Below are positions 6,368 through 12,871 of a stretch of 14,307 bases of DNA, one piece after another. This stretch comes from Christensenella sp. UBA7588 (lineage in GTDB: Bacteria; Bacillota; Clostridia; Christensenellales; CAG-917). The notes beneath the pieces are model-generated. The model saw nothing but the letters and a program-made list of their open reading frames with translations, was not told where the DNA came from and did no database searches. The translations under genes were made by a program, and so were the position numbers. Where the stretch lies: the NCBI GenBank assembly GCA_002478945.1, contig DLKM01000003.1, positions 1 to 14,307 of the forward strand, written 5' to 3'. Numbering within the stretch: the stretch's first letter is position 1; every line of letters begins with the position of its first letter.

Positions 6368-6396
6368 TTGAGTATATAATATCAAAGCAGTATAAT
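6368..6396 (+). promoter_or_regulatory. Sigma-A promoter of proS
   Basis: TTGAGT (6368-6373) and TATAAT (6391-6396) have a 17-bp spacer. The leader of about 25 nt is too short for a T-box riboswitch, so no tRNA-sensing control is visible. Confidence 0.8.
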
Positions 6397-6427
6397 TATT
6401 ATATATATCAATATATTGAGGCACAAA

Positions 6428-7867
6428 ATGGCAAAGGAAAAAGAACAGTTTGTAAAAGAAATTACGGATATGAACGAGGACTTTCCCCAATGGTACACCG
6501 ACGTGGTGCTGAAAACGCAACTCGTCGATTACGGTCCCGTAAAAGGCACGATGGTTATTCGTCCTTACGGATACGAGATTTGGGAAAATATCCAACACGA
6601 AATGGACAAGCGTTTCAAGGCAACGGGACATAAAAACGCGTATTTCCCGCTCTTTATTCCGTACAGTTTCCTCGTGAAAGAAGCCGACCACGTCGAAGGC
6701 TTCGCTCCCGAAGTCGCGCTCGTTACGCATATCGGCAACACTCCGCTCGAGGAGCAACTCGTAGTTCGTCCGACTTCCGAAACAATCATCTGCTCTATGT
6801 ATGCGAAATGGGTAAAGAGTTATCGCGATTTGCCCGTGCTTATCAATCAATGGGCAAACGTCGTGCGTTGGGAAAAGACCACTCGTCCGTTCCTCCGTAC
6901 GAGCGAATTTTTGTGGCAAGAAGGTCACACTCTCCACGCAACCGAGGAGGAAGCGAGAGAGGAAACGCTCAAGATGCTCGAAGTGTATCGCGAGTTTATG
7001 CAAAACGTGCTTGCCATAGACGTTCTCGTCGGCAAAAAGACCGAAAAAGAGAAATTCGCAGGTGCTGTCGACACCTATACTATGGAAGCAATGATGCTCG
7101 ACGGCAAAGCGTTGCAATCGGGTACGTCGCATTATCTCGGCAAAAACTTCTCGTCCGCTTTTGAAATCAAATATCTCGACAAAGACGGTCAACTCAAAAA
7201 CCCCTATCAAACGAGTTGGGGTACGTCCACACGTCTTATAGGCGCGCTTATTATGGCTCACGGCGACCAACGCGGTCTCAAACTTCCGCCCGTCGTTGCG
7301 CCTATTCAAGTCGTAGTCGTTCCCGTAGCGGCGCATAAAGAGGGCGTTCTCGACAAGGCAAACGAAGTCGCAACCGCACTCCGCAACGCAGGCGTGAGGG
7401 TTGAACTCGACGACAGAGAACAATCCCCCGGCTGGAAGTTTAACGAATGGGAAATGAAAGGCGTTCCCGTCCGTCTCGAAATCGGTCCGCGCGACATCGA
7501 AAACGGTCAGGTCGTGATTGCTCGCAGAGATACGCATGACAAATTCAACGTTAAGATTGACGATTTGACAACCGAGATTCCTGCTTTGCTCGACGATATT
7601 CAAAAAAATATGTTCAAGCAATCTCACGAACTGCTTCATTCTCACATCGTCACTTGCCATACGCTCGACGAAATGAAAGAGGCTCTCGACAACCACAACT
7701 TCGTCAAGACGATGTGGTGTGGCGACCGCCATTGCGAGGACGCTATCAAAGAAAAATTTGCCGCCACCTCTCGTTGTATGCCTTTTGACCAAACTCCCGT
7801 CGGAGACGTATGTCCGGTGTGTGGTAGACCTGCCTCGCACGTCATCTACTATGCCAAAGCGTACTGA
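6428..7867 (+). CDS. proS: Prolyl-tRNA synthetase, archaeal/eukaryote-like type
   Basis: This cytoplasmic class II synthetase charges tRNA-Pro with proline using ATP. 'FPLFIPYSFL' (73-82) is in the motif 1 area, motif 2 spans 'RWEKTTRPFLRTSEFLWQEGHT' (about 147-168), and motif 3 contains 'GTSTRLIGALIMAHGD' (265-280). An anticodon-binding domain starts near 283. The C-terminal domain has C431, C436, C462 and C465, a zinc site, and the chain ends in Tyr479, both marks of the archaeal-type enzyme. At 479 aa it lacks the large editing insertion of the bacterial-type ProRS. GAGG lies 6 nt before the ATG at 6428; the in-frame TTG at 6416 lacks a ribosome-binding site. It is a single-gene unit with its own promoter and terminator. 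Confidence 0.96.
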   Translation: MAKEKEQFVKEITDMNEDFPQWYTDVVLKTQLVDYGPVKGTMVIRPYGYEIWENIQHEMDKRFKATGHKNAYFPLFIPYSFLVKEADHVEGFAPEVALVTHIGNTPLEEQLVVRPTSETIICSMYAKWVKSYRDLPVLINQWANVVRWEKTTRPFLRTSEFLWQEGHTLHATEEEAREETLKMLEVYREFMQNVLAIDVLVGKKTEKEKFAGAVDTYTMEAMMLDGKALQSGTSHYLGKNFSSAFEIKYLDKDGQLKNPYQTSWGTSTRLIGALIMAHGDQRGLKLPPVVAPIQVVVVPVAAHKEGVLDKANEVATALRNAGVRVELDDREQSPGWKFNEWEMKGVPVRLEIGPRDIENGQVVIARRDTHDKFNVKIDDLTTEIPALLDDIQKNMFKQSHELLHSHIVTCHTLDEMKEALDNHNFVKTMWCGDRHCEDAIKEKFAATSRCMPFDQTPVGDVCPVCGRPASHVIYYAKAY

Positions 7868-7937
7868 AAATCGACGCGATTTTACGAAAGACACGCAGTT
7901 TTGCGTGTCTTTCTCTTATTCGCTAGATTTTCAGTAC
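7861..7937 (+). terminator. proS terminator (GACACGC hairpin 1) nested in a longer inverted repeat
   Basis: AAAGACACGCA (7887-7897) pairs with TGCGTGTCTTT (7902-7912) through a GTTT loop, followed by CTCTTATT. Around it, GTACTGAAAATC (7861-7872, including the proS stop codon) and GATTTTCAGTAC (7926-7937) form a perfect 12-bp outer inverted repeat. Confidence 0.85.
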
Positions 7938-8150
7938 TCTATCGCGCAATCGATATACGCTATCAGAATAAGAGTGGCGAGAACTCCTGCGGCAGTTTCG
8001 CTATATCGCTTGCTTGATGCTCGCTTCGCTCGTTGTCTGTACTTTTCATCAAATTAGGGTTGCTGTCCAAGGGGCTTTTTCGCGTTCTTCATCCGTTTAG
8101 TGCCTCTTAATACGCCTTGTTGAAAAAATAAATATTGCGTCCTAATGCGC
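7868..8150. other. Noncoding stretch between proS and repeat element A
   Basis: No credible gene is here. After the proS terminator come the module TAGATTTTCA...ATCGCG (7924-7946), a 9-bp inverted pair CTCTTATTC (7913-7921)/GAATAAGAG (7966-7974), and a GCGA/TCGC hairpin near 7977-8001. The 9-bp sequence TACGCCTTG (8111-8119) is the inverse of CAAGGCGTA (8173-8181) at the start of element A. Confidence 0.55.
7924..7963 (+). repeat. Intergenic module TAGATTTTCA...ATCGCG, copy 1
   Basis: Positions 7924-7946 match 11423-11445 on the same strand at 20 of 23 bases. In both places the module follows the GACACGC terminator of the plus-strand gene within 6-11 nt. Its second half (7938-7963) also matches 4601-4626. 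Confidence 0.6.
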
Positions 8151-8492
8151 TTTTGTAACGAAAAAACTTGTTCAAGGCGTACTTATAAACGGAATGTGCT
8201 TATTCGGAGTTGGAGGCGCAAGGCGCCGACCGCACCGAGCGCCAAGCTTGACGATAAGTACAAGTGAGCCGACGAGTGTTGTTCTTTTCGTTGGCGAACG
8301 AGTGGCATAACAAGTGAACGATACGTGTCTATGCGCGTGCCGAGTTCCCCTCTTGCGAACGATGTTGGTTTAAGTAGAGAAATAACCTGTATTTGAGCAA
8401 TAGGGGAAAGCCCGAAGGGAAGGGGTGACGTTGCATTTTATAATTTTTTAGAAATGCATTCTTTTTAGAGGAGTCACGACGATACTTTATTA
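8150..8492 (+). repeat. Dispersed structured noncoding element, copy A
   Basis: This element is homologous to 11500-11820 on the other strand. Core block 1 (8171-8211) agrees at 39/41 positions, and core block 2 (8247-8304) at 56/58. The 35-nt spacer has the same length in both copies, and similarity continues without a gap to about 8370, then through AGAGGAGTCACGACG to 8492 (23/26). Predicted structure: GGCGC/GCGCC hairpin (8215-8227) inside an outer pair GTACTTAT (8179-8186)/ATAAGTAC (8254-8261), then a CCGACGA/TCGTTGG hairpin (8269-8294), then a CCC/GGG hairpin framed by GGGGAAA and AAGGGG (8403-8425). No ORF is plausible. The family is unknown to me; a structured RNA or a non-autonomous mobile repeat would both fit. 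Confidence 0.7.
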
Positions 8493-8493
8493 A

Positions 8494-8521
8494 AAAAGAC
8501 ACGCAATTTTGCGTGTCTTTT
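8494..8521 (-). terminator. Bidirectional terminator (GACACGC hairpin 2) of the CNNM gene
   Basis: AAAAGACACGCA (8494-8505) pairs with TGCGTGTCTTTT (8510-8521) through a 4-nt loop. On the minus strand it starts 2 nt after the CNNM-gene stop and is followed by a T-run. On the plus strand it directly follows repeat element A and could end a transcript of that element. Confidence 0.85.
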
Positions 8522-8523
8522 CG

Positions 8524-9885
8524 TTAGTCTTTATTATCTTCTTTGTCGTGCTTGTCAAAGAGTTTGAATTTTTGCTCTTGTTCGTTTTCGTCCTCTTGTA
8601 CGGGATTGATATGCACTTTGATTTCTATGATTTTGCGAGCGGTAAGTTTGTTTACCACGATTGTTAGGTTCTTGAAATCGAAAGATTGCGATTTTTTGGG
8701 AATCTCTCCGAATTGCTCGATAACCCAGCCGCTGACCGTTTGCGAGTCGAAATTTTCGGTTTCATCTTCGTTGATGTCGAATTCCTTGAAGAAATCGTCG
8801 AGTTCCGCACGGCCGTCCACGAGGTAGTTTTCCTCGTCGACCTTTGTAAAGTAGTTGACCACTTCGTCGTGTTCGTCCCAAATTTCGCCGACAAGTTCTT
8901 CCAGAATATCTTCGAGGGTTACGATGCCGAGAGTTCCGCCGTATTCGTCAACGACCACAGCCATATGTACTTTTTGGCGTTGCATACTCTTGAGCAACGC
9001 GGATATTTTCATATGTTCGGTCGCAACGGCAACGGGCGTTATGTAGCCTTTGATGTTTTTTTCGCCTTTTTCGAGGGCGGTAAAGAAGTCGATATTGTGA
9101 ATCATACCGACGATTTGGTCGATAGAATCTTTATATACGGGCAAGCGCGAATAGTTGTATTCGAGGAATATGGACTTGATTTTGTCCATTGCCATATTTG
9201 TAGGTACGGCAATGACGTTGACTCTCGGCACGAGAATATCCGCAACTTCGCAGTCGTCAAACTCGATTGCGCTTGAAATAAGTTCTTTTTCCTGCGAATC
9301 GAGCGAGCCGTCCTCTCCCGCTTCTTCGACCATTGAGAGCAATTCTTCTTCGGTTATCTTGTCGTCGTCGTGAGATTTGAATATCTTTCGGAGCAAAAAC
9401 TTCAACCCCGCAAATATCAACGTAATGGGATAAAGTATTACCATAATGACGCGGATAGGGTAGCCGAAAGCCATACAGATGCGTTCGGAATTTTCCTTTG
9501 CGACCATTTTGGGTGTGATTTCTCCAAACGTAAGAACGATAATTGTGGACACCGCGACGGATACGATACCGCTGACGGCAGGGTCGGGAATGACGTTTTC
9601 GAATATATTGTTGAAAAGCACCGACAACGTAATGTTGACGAGGTTGTTTCCCACGAGTATCGTAGATAGCAGTTTGTCGAATTTGTCAAGAAGGTTGAGA
9701 GCGTTTTGCGCGGATTTGTTTCCGCCTTGCGCTTTCAATTTGAGTTTCGTCCGATTGACAGAACTAAAAGCGGTTTCCGTTGCCGAGAAAAATCCCGAAA
9801 ACAAAACCAAAACAACTATAAAAATCGATGATAAGATAGTACTGAGAGGGTCAGGGTCGGCGGTTGCGCCAAGTAAGTTGCCCAT
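8524..9885 (-). CDS. CNNM/CorC-HlyC family membrane transporter with CBS pair
   Basis: This is an inner-membrane protein of the family annotated as hemolysin C-like or CorC-like; characterised members export Mg2+ or protect against excess Mg2+ (for example MpfA of Staphylococcus aureus). The N-terminal CNNM domain (about 14-185) starts with 'GFFSATETAFSS' and includes 'TFGEITPK', with membrane helices near 16-32, 75-95, 105-120 and 140-165. Two CBS domains follow (about 215-332), ending in the signature 'DEYGGTLGIVTLEDILEELVGE'. A CorC/HlyC C-terminal domain covers about 345-425, and a charged tail ends the 453-aa chain. AGGAG lies 5 nt before the ATG. It has its own promoter and terminator. 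Substrate is by family inference; no hemolytic activity should be read from the name. Confidence 0.93.
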   Translation of the reverse strand: MGNLLGATADPDPLSTILSSIFIVVLVLFSGFFSATETAFSSVNRTKLKLKAQGGNKSAQNALNLLDKFDKLLSTILVGNNLVNITLSVLFNNIFENVIPDPAVSGIVSVAVSTIIVLTFGEITPKMVAKENSERICMAFGYPIRVIMVILYPITLIFAGLKFLLRKIFKSHDDDKITEEELLSMVEEAGEDGSLDSQEKELISSAIEFDDCEVADILVPRVNVIAVPTNMAMDKIKSIFLEYNYSRLPVYKDSIDQIVGMIHNIDFFTALEKGEKNIKGYITPVAVATEHMKISALLKSMQRQKVHMAVVVDEYGGTLGIVTLEDILEELVGEIWDEHDEVVNYFTKVDEENYLVDGRAELDDFFKEFDINEDETENFDSQTVSGWVIEQFGEIPKKSQSFDFKNLTIVVNKLTARKIIEIKVHINPVQEDENEQEQKFKLFDKHDKEDNKD

Positions 9886-9912
9886 ATATACTCCTAAAAT
9901 TTTGATGTTTTG

Positions 9913-9941
9913 ATAATATCATATAAAATTCGACTTGTAAA
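9913..9941 (-). promoter_or_regulatory. Sigma-A promoter of the CNNM gene
   Basis: On the minus strand TTTACA (9936-9941) and TATTAT (9913-9918) are 17 bp apart, with a start near 9906 and a leader of about 20 nt. Confidence 0.75.
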
Positions 9942-10003
9942 TATTTATCTTTGACATTTGATATTTATTAATTATTAATTAACAATTATTAATTTTATCT
10001 TTA

Positions 10004-10032
10004 TTGCCATTTTTTCGCTTCTTTTATATAAT
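10004..10032 (+). promoter_or_regulatory. Sigma-A promoter of the MBL gene, abutting its start codon
   Basis: TTGCCA (10004-10009) and TATAAT (10027-10032) are 17 bp apart. Only 6 nt lie between the -10 and the ATG at 10039, so the expected transcription start coincides with the first base of the coding region. Confidence 0.75.
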
Positions 10033-10038
10033 GTCAGT

Positions 10039-11388
10039 ATGGCAAACAAGAAATCTTCAAAAAACTCAAAAGCAACAAAGGCGCAAACGTCGTCGGTTGA
10101 AAAAACCGTTAAGAAAGCGTACAAGAAAAACCCGAAAGCGGTCGTTATATCTGTCGTTGCGATTATTTTGGTCGTGGCTATTGCGGTGGCGGTGTTGTAT
10201 TTCGGCTTCCCCGATATATGGAAAGAACTCGTTTCGCGCATCGACAAGGGCGATGACGGCGGTAGCAGTATCGACGGCGGCGGCAATATCGACGCGGAGG
10301 ATACGAGCAAGGTCGTCGGCGGAAATCTGCAGGGAGTGCTTACGAGAGGCGACGGCGAATTGTTGTTCCATATGATTGACGTAGGGCAGGGCGATTGTCT
10401 TTACGTTCAACTTCCCGACGGAAAAGATATGGTTATCGACGGCGGCACGACCAAGAAGCCGAATGACGATTTTTCCGAAAAAACCGTGATAAATTATCTG
10501 AATAATTATATCAAGGACGGCACCATAGAGTATCTTATGCTCACGCATACCGACAAGGACCACGTTAGTTTTATAGACGATATTATCGATGAGTTTGCAG
10601 TCGAAAATATTTATATGCCGTATATCCTTGCCACTCCGAACGTGGATAATTTGTCGAGCAAAGTGCGCAGCGAATTTGAAAAGATTCCGCAAGAGAAAAA
10701 GGATATTTTCAAAGATAAAGATACCGTATCTACGGAAGAATACGCAGAGTTTTTTGCCGCCGCATTGAACGAGGAAAACTGCACGATTCACGTCAATATG
10801 GACGACGACGAAAAAACGAACAATATAGACTTGAGCGGTAGCAATTATTCGTTTAAGTTCTATTGCCCTACAAAGGCGTATTACGACGAAAACGACTTGG
10901 ATAACGCCACGGATTTGAACGCAATTTCTCCTGTAGGAATTTTGGAATACAAGAACAGAAGAATTATGTTTACGGGCGACAGCAATACAAAGAACGAAAA
11001 AATAATCGCAAAGCGTACGGGAGCTATCGATTGCGACGTTCTCAAAGTCGCGCACCACGGAAGCGCAACGTCGTCTATCGAATCGTTTTTGAAACAATAT
11101 AGTTTTGAATATGCAATGATAAGCAGCGGTACGCACGCAGGACACAAACTTCCGCGTCAGGACGCTCTTGACAGAATGAAAGATATGGAAGTGTATCGCA
11201 CGGACAAAAACGGAACGATAGTGTTGTCCGTAAACAGCCGCGGAGATATGGACTTCAAAGCCGAAAAGAAAAGCACGCAAAAGCAAAACCACATAGGCAA
11301 CGACGTGCAGATGACAACGCAAACGGCTTTATCGAGAAAGTCTATCCCTATGAATATGCGAGGATTGTTCTTTATAAACGCCGCATAA
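10039..11388 (+). CDS. Membrane-anchored ComEC-like metallo-beta-lactamase-fold protein
   Basis: A lysine-rich N-terminus (1-33) is followed by one membrane helix (about 34-55), a Gly/Asp linker (71-85) and an MBL domain (about 106-400) that would face outward. Metal-site motifs: 'HMIDVGQGDC' (111-120), HxDxDH as 'HTDKDH' (170-175), 'FTGDS' (311-315) and 'VAHHGS' (337-342). This arrangement is that of the C-terminal domain of the DNA-uptake protein ComEC and its stand-alone relatives, thought to be nucleases or phosphodiesterases. The ComEC channel is absent, so DNA uptake is not implied. No Shine-Dalgarno sequence precedes the ATG, and no other Met occurs before residue 112, so the start is forced. 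The mRNA is probably leaderless. The C-terminal 40 residues are unassigned. Confidence 0.88.
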   Translation: MANKKSSKNSKATKAQTSSVEKTVKKAYKKNPKAVVISVVAIILVVAIAVAVLYFGFPDIWKELVSRIDKGDDGGSSIDGGGNIDAEDTSKVVGGNLQGVLTRGDGELLFHMIDVGQGDCLYVQLPDGKDMVIDGGTTKKPNDDFSEKTVINYLNNYIKDGTIEYLMLTHTDKDHVSFIDDIIDEFAVENIYMPYILATPNVDNLSSKVRSEFEKIPQEKKDIFKDKDTVSTEEYAEFFAAALNEENCTIHVNMDDDEKTNNIDLSGSNYSFKFYCPTKAYYDENDLDNATDLNAISPVGILEYKNRRIMFTGDSNTKNEKIIAKRTGAIDCDVLKVAHHGSATSSIESFLKQYSFEYAMISSGTHAGHKLPRQDALDRMKDMEVYRTDKNGTIVLSVNSRGDMDFKAEKKSTQKQNHIGNDVQMTTQTALSRKSIPMNMRGLFFINAA

Positions 11389-11390
11389 GC

Positions 11391-11416
11391 AAAAGACACG
11401 CCAAAGCGTGTCTTTT
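11391..11416 (+). terminator. MBL-gene terminator (GACACGC hairpin 3)
   Basis: AAAAGACACGC (11391-11401) pairs perfectly with GCGTGTCTTTT (11406-11416) through a CAAA loop. It starts 2 nt after the stop codon. Its stem matches hairpins 1, 2 and 4, and its loop matches hairpin 4. Confidence 0.85.
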
Positions 11417-11422
11417 ATATGA

Positions 11423-11445
11423 TAGATTTTCAATTCTCAATCGCG
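11423..11445 (+). repeat. Intergenic module TAGATTTTCA...ATCGCG, copy 2
   Basis: It matches 7924-7946 at 20 of 23 positions on the same strand and, like that copy, follows the terminator of a plus-strand gene. Confidence 0.55.
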
Positions 11446-11454
11446 TATATCCCT

Positions 11455-11492
11455 AAATGCAATTTCCCCCTTCCTCAGGTGTTTCCCCTATA
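11455..11492 (-). repeat. Extra GGGGAAA-hairpin-AAGGGG module near element B
   Basis: Read on the minus strand, AGGGGAAA, a short CCT/AGG hairpin and AAGGGGG lead to TTGCATTT. This resembles 8402-8437 within element A. Here it lies beyond AGAGGAGTTACGACG, whereas in A it comes before that motif, so modules are duplicated or reordered between copies. Confidence 0.5.
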
Positions 11493-11499
11493 GCTATCC

Positions 11500-11820
11500 T
11501 AATAGAGTAACGTCGTAACTCCTCTAAATAAAATAACCCCCTCTTTCCGGACACGCCGGTATTTCTCCCACCACTCGTATAGGGACAATTCTCTACAACG
11601 TTTCCCATCGCTCGTGGGGGAGACACTCGGCACTCACATAGATAGGGGCATTTCTTTTATTGTGTCACTCGTTCGCCAACGAAAAGAACAACACTCGTTG
11701 GCTCACTTGTACTAATCGTCAAGTTCGGCACTCAAAGGCTCGCCGCCTTGCGGCTCGAAACTCCGAATAAGCACATACCGTTAATAAGTACGCCTTGAAT
11801 GAGTATTCGTTAATTGCGCC
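11500..11820 (-). repeat. Dispersed structured noncoding element, copy B
   Basis: This is the inverted copy of 8150-8492. Core block 1 is at 11759-11799 and core block 2 at 11666-11723, with the same 35-nt spacer. The spacer hairpin reads GCCGC/GCGGC (minus strand, 11742-11754) instead of GGCGC/GCGCC, a one-pair compensatory flip. The next hairpin has an A-U where copy A has G-U. The third hairpin is CCGG/CCGG (11547-11559) in the same GAAA...AAAGAGGGGG frame as the CCC/GGG hairpin of A. It runs in the direction of rpsR and ends toward hairpin 3. No ORF is plausible. Confidence 0.7.
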
Positions 11821-11876
11821 GATTAGTTACCGTTCGCAACCTTACGCACGAAGTGTATACACCAATGCTAAAAAAG
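11821..11876. other. Short noncoding stretch between element B and the rpsR terminator
   Basis: It includes the perfect 10-bp palindrome GTGTATACAC (11854-11863). No other signal or gene is visible. Confidence 0.4.
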
Positions 11877-11900
11877 AAAGACACGCCAAAGCGTGTCTTT
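11877..11900 (-). terminator. rpsF-ssb-rpsR operon terminator (GACACGC hairpin 4)
   Basis: AAAGACACGC (11877-11886) pairs with GCGTGTCTTT (11891-11900) through a 4-nt loop. On the minus strand it is followed by CTTTTTT, starting 19 nt after the rpsR stop codon. Confidence 0.85.
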
Positions 11901-11919
11901 CGTAAGATTGCAATAAATT

Positions 11920-12168
11920 TTAGTCTGCTTTGTAGGGGAGCAATGCCATAACTCTTGCTCTCTTAATTGCGACTGCGAGGGTTCTTTGGTGCTTTGCGCA
12001 CACACCACTCATACGACGAGGAAGGATTTTGCCTTTCTCGGTTGTGAATCTTTTGAGTTTTGCAGTGTCTTTGTAGTCGATGTCTTCAACGTGGTCTACG
12101 CAGAACATGCACACTTTCTTTTTGGGCACTCTCTTGGGTGCGCGAGGTGCTTTGATTTCTTCAGCCAT
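11920..12168 (-). CDS. rpsR: Ribosomal protein bS18
   Basis: This 30S platform protein binds 16S rRNA as a heterodimer with bS6. The 82-aa chain has the family core 'VDHVEDIDYKDTAKLKRFTTEKGKILPRRMSGVCAKHQRTLAVAIKRARVMALLPY'-type pattern, seen in order from residue 24 to 80. The cysteines CMFC and the later C-x2-H indicate the zinc-binding version of bS18. Two in-frame ATGs exist: the first (12174) lies only 2 nt after AGGAG, the second (12168) 8 nt after it and gives the usual N-terminus MAEE, so I prefer 12168. It is the last gene of rpsF-ssb-rpsR, about 20 bp after ssb. Confidence 0.96.
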   Translation of the reverse strand: MAEEIKAPRAPKRVPKKKVCMFCVDHVEDIDYKDTAKLKRFTTEKGKILPRRMSGVCAKHQRTLAVAIKRARVMALLPYKAD

Positions 12169-12187
12169 TTTCATAACTCCTTATAAA

Positions 12188-12571
12188 TTAGAATGGAAGG
12201 TCTTCGTCGATGGGCTTGAGGTCGTCGAAATCGACGTCGTCGGAGCCGTTTTCATCATTCTTTGTGGAGAGGAATTGCACTTCGTCAGCCGCAATTTCCG
12301 TCACATAACGACGAGAACCGTCTTGCGTGTCATAACTTCTCGTTTGAATGCTTCCGCTGATAGCCGCTTTGCTGCCTTTTTTGAGGTAACGTGCGCAGTT
12401 ATCTGCTTGCGCTCTCCAAACCACGACGGGGAGAAAATCTGTTTCTCTCTTGCCGTCTTTTGAATAACTGCGAGACACTGCAAGTGTAAATCTGCAAAAT
12501 TTGATACCGCTGTTTGTAGACGCCAACTCGGGGTCTTTTGTCAAATTGCCGATTAAAAATACTTTGTTCAT
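12188..12571 (-). CDS. ssb: Single-stranded DNA-binding protein
   Basis: This protein coats single-stranded DNA during replication and repair and recruits partners through its C-terminal tip. Residues 1-102 form the OB fold, starting 'MNKVFLIGNLTKDPEL', with the characteristic 'FLPVVVWRAQADNCARYLKKG' region, and the chain ends in the acidic interaction tip 'DEDLPF'. At 127 aa the disordered linker is only about 15-20 residues, clearly shorter than in Bacillus subtilis SsbA. AGGAG precedes the ATG. Being between rpsF and rpsR is the standard Firmicutes arrangement and identifies this as the housekeeping SSB. Confidence 0.97.
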   Translation of the reverse strand: MNKVFLIGNLTKDPELASTNSGIKFCRFTLAVSRSYSKDGKRETDFLPVVVWRAQADNCARYLKKGSKAAISGSIQTRSYDTQDGSRRYVTEIAADEVQFLSTKNDENGSDDVDFDDLKPIDEDLPF

Positions 12572-12589
12572 AGTTTTTCTCCTTATCGA

Positions 12590-12871
12590 TTACTTCTTGA
12601 TAATCATTTGTCTTACGACGTTCTCGTCGTTGCGCATGTATCTATCAAGTTCTGCTTGGGCTTCTTTGGTGCAGGTAACGTTCATAAGAACGTAGTAGCC
12701 TTCGGTTTGCTTGTTGATTTCATAAGCAAACTTTCTCAAACCCCATTTGTCCAAACCGTCAACCGTGCCGCCGAGAGTCGCAACCAAGTTTTCGAATTTT
12801 TCGACAACTTGATTCTTCTTGTCGTCGTCCACGTCGCAGCGAATGATGTAGAGAACCTCATACTTATCCAT
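12590..12871 (-). CDS. rpsF: Ribosomal protein bS6
   Basis: This 30S platform protein pairs with bS18. The 93-aa ferredoxin-like sequence has 'YEVLYIIRCDVDD' at the start, 'GLDKWGLRKFAYEINKQTEGYYVLMNV' in the middle, and 'LDRYMRNDENVVRQMI' at the end, all in family positions, and the length is normal. AAGGAGG lies 9 nt before the ATG. It is the first gene of rpsF-ssb-rpsR, 18 nt before ssb, and its leader can fold over the ribosome-binding site. Confidence 0.97.
   Translation of the reverse strand: MDKYEVLYIIRCDVDDDKKNQVVEKFENLVATLGGTVDGLDKWGLRKFAYEINKQTEGYYVLMNVTCTKEAQAELDRYMRNDENVVRQMIIKK

Noticed and set aside
6397..6427. T-box riboswitch ahead of proS
   Set aside because: The leader after the predicted promoter is only about 25-30 nt.
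6353..7894. Long minus-strand open frame opposite proS
   Set aside because: It is the antisense shadow of proS, which has all motifs of its family; the antisense translation has no recognisable domain and covers the proS promoter and terminator.
7719..8057. Plus-strand open frame running from the proS end into the repeat gap
   Set aside because: It overlaps proS out of frame and crosses the proS terminator hairpin; no family likeness.
10066..11322. Long minus-strand open frame opposite the MBL gene
   Set aside because: It is a shadow of a well-supported gene, low in ordinary protein composition and with no ribosome-binding site.
7868..11919. CRISPR array in the repeat-bearing gaps
   Set aside because: The repeats are few, long and structured, with no regular spacer-repeat periodicity and no cas gene.
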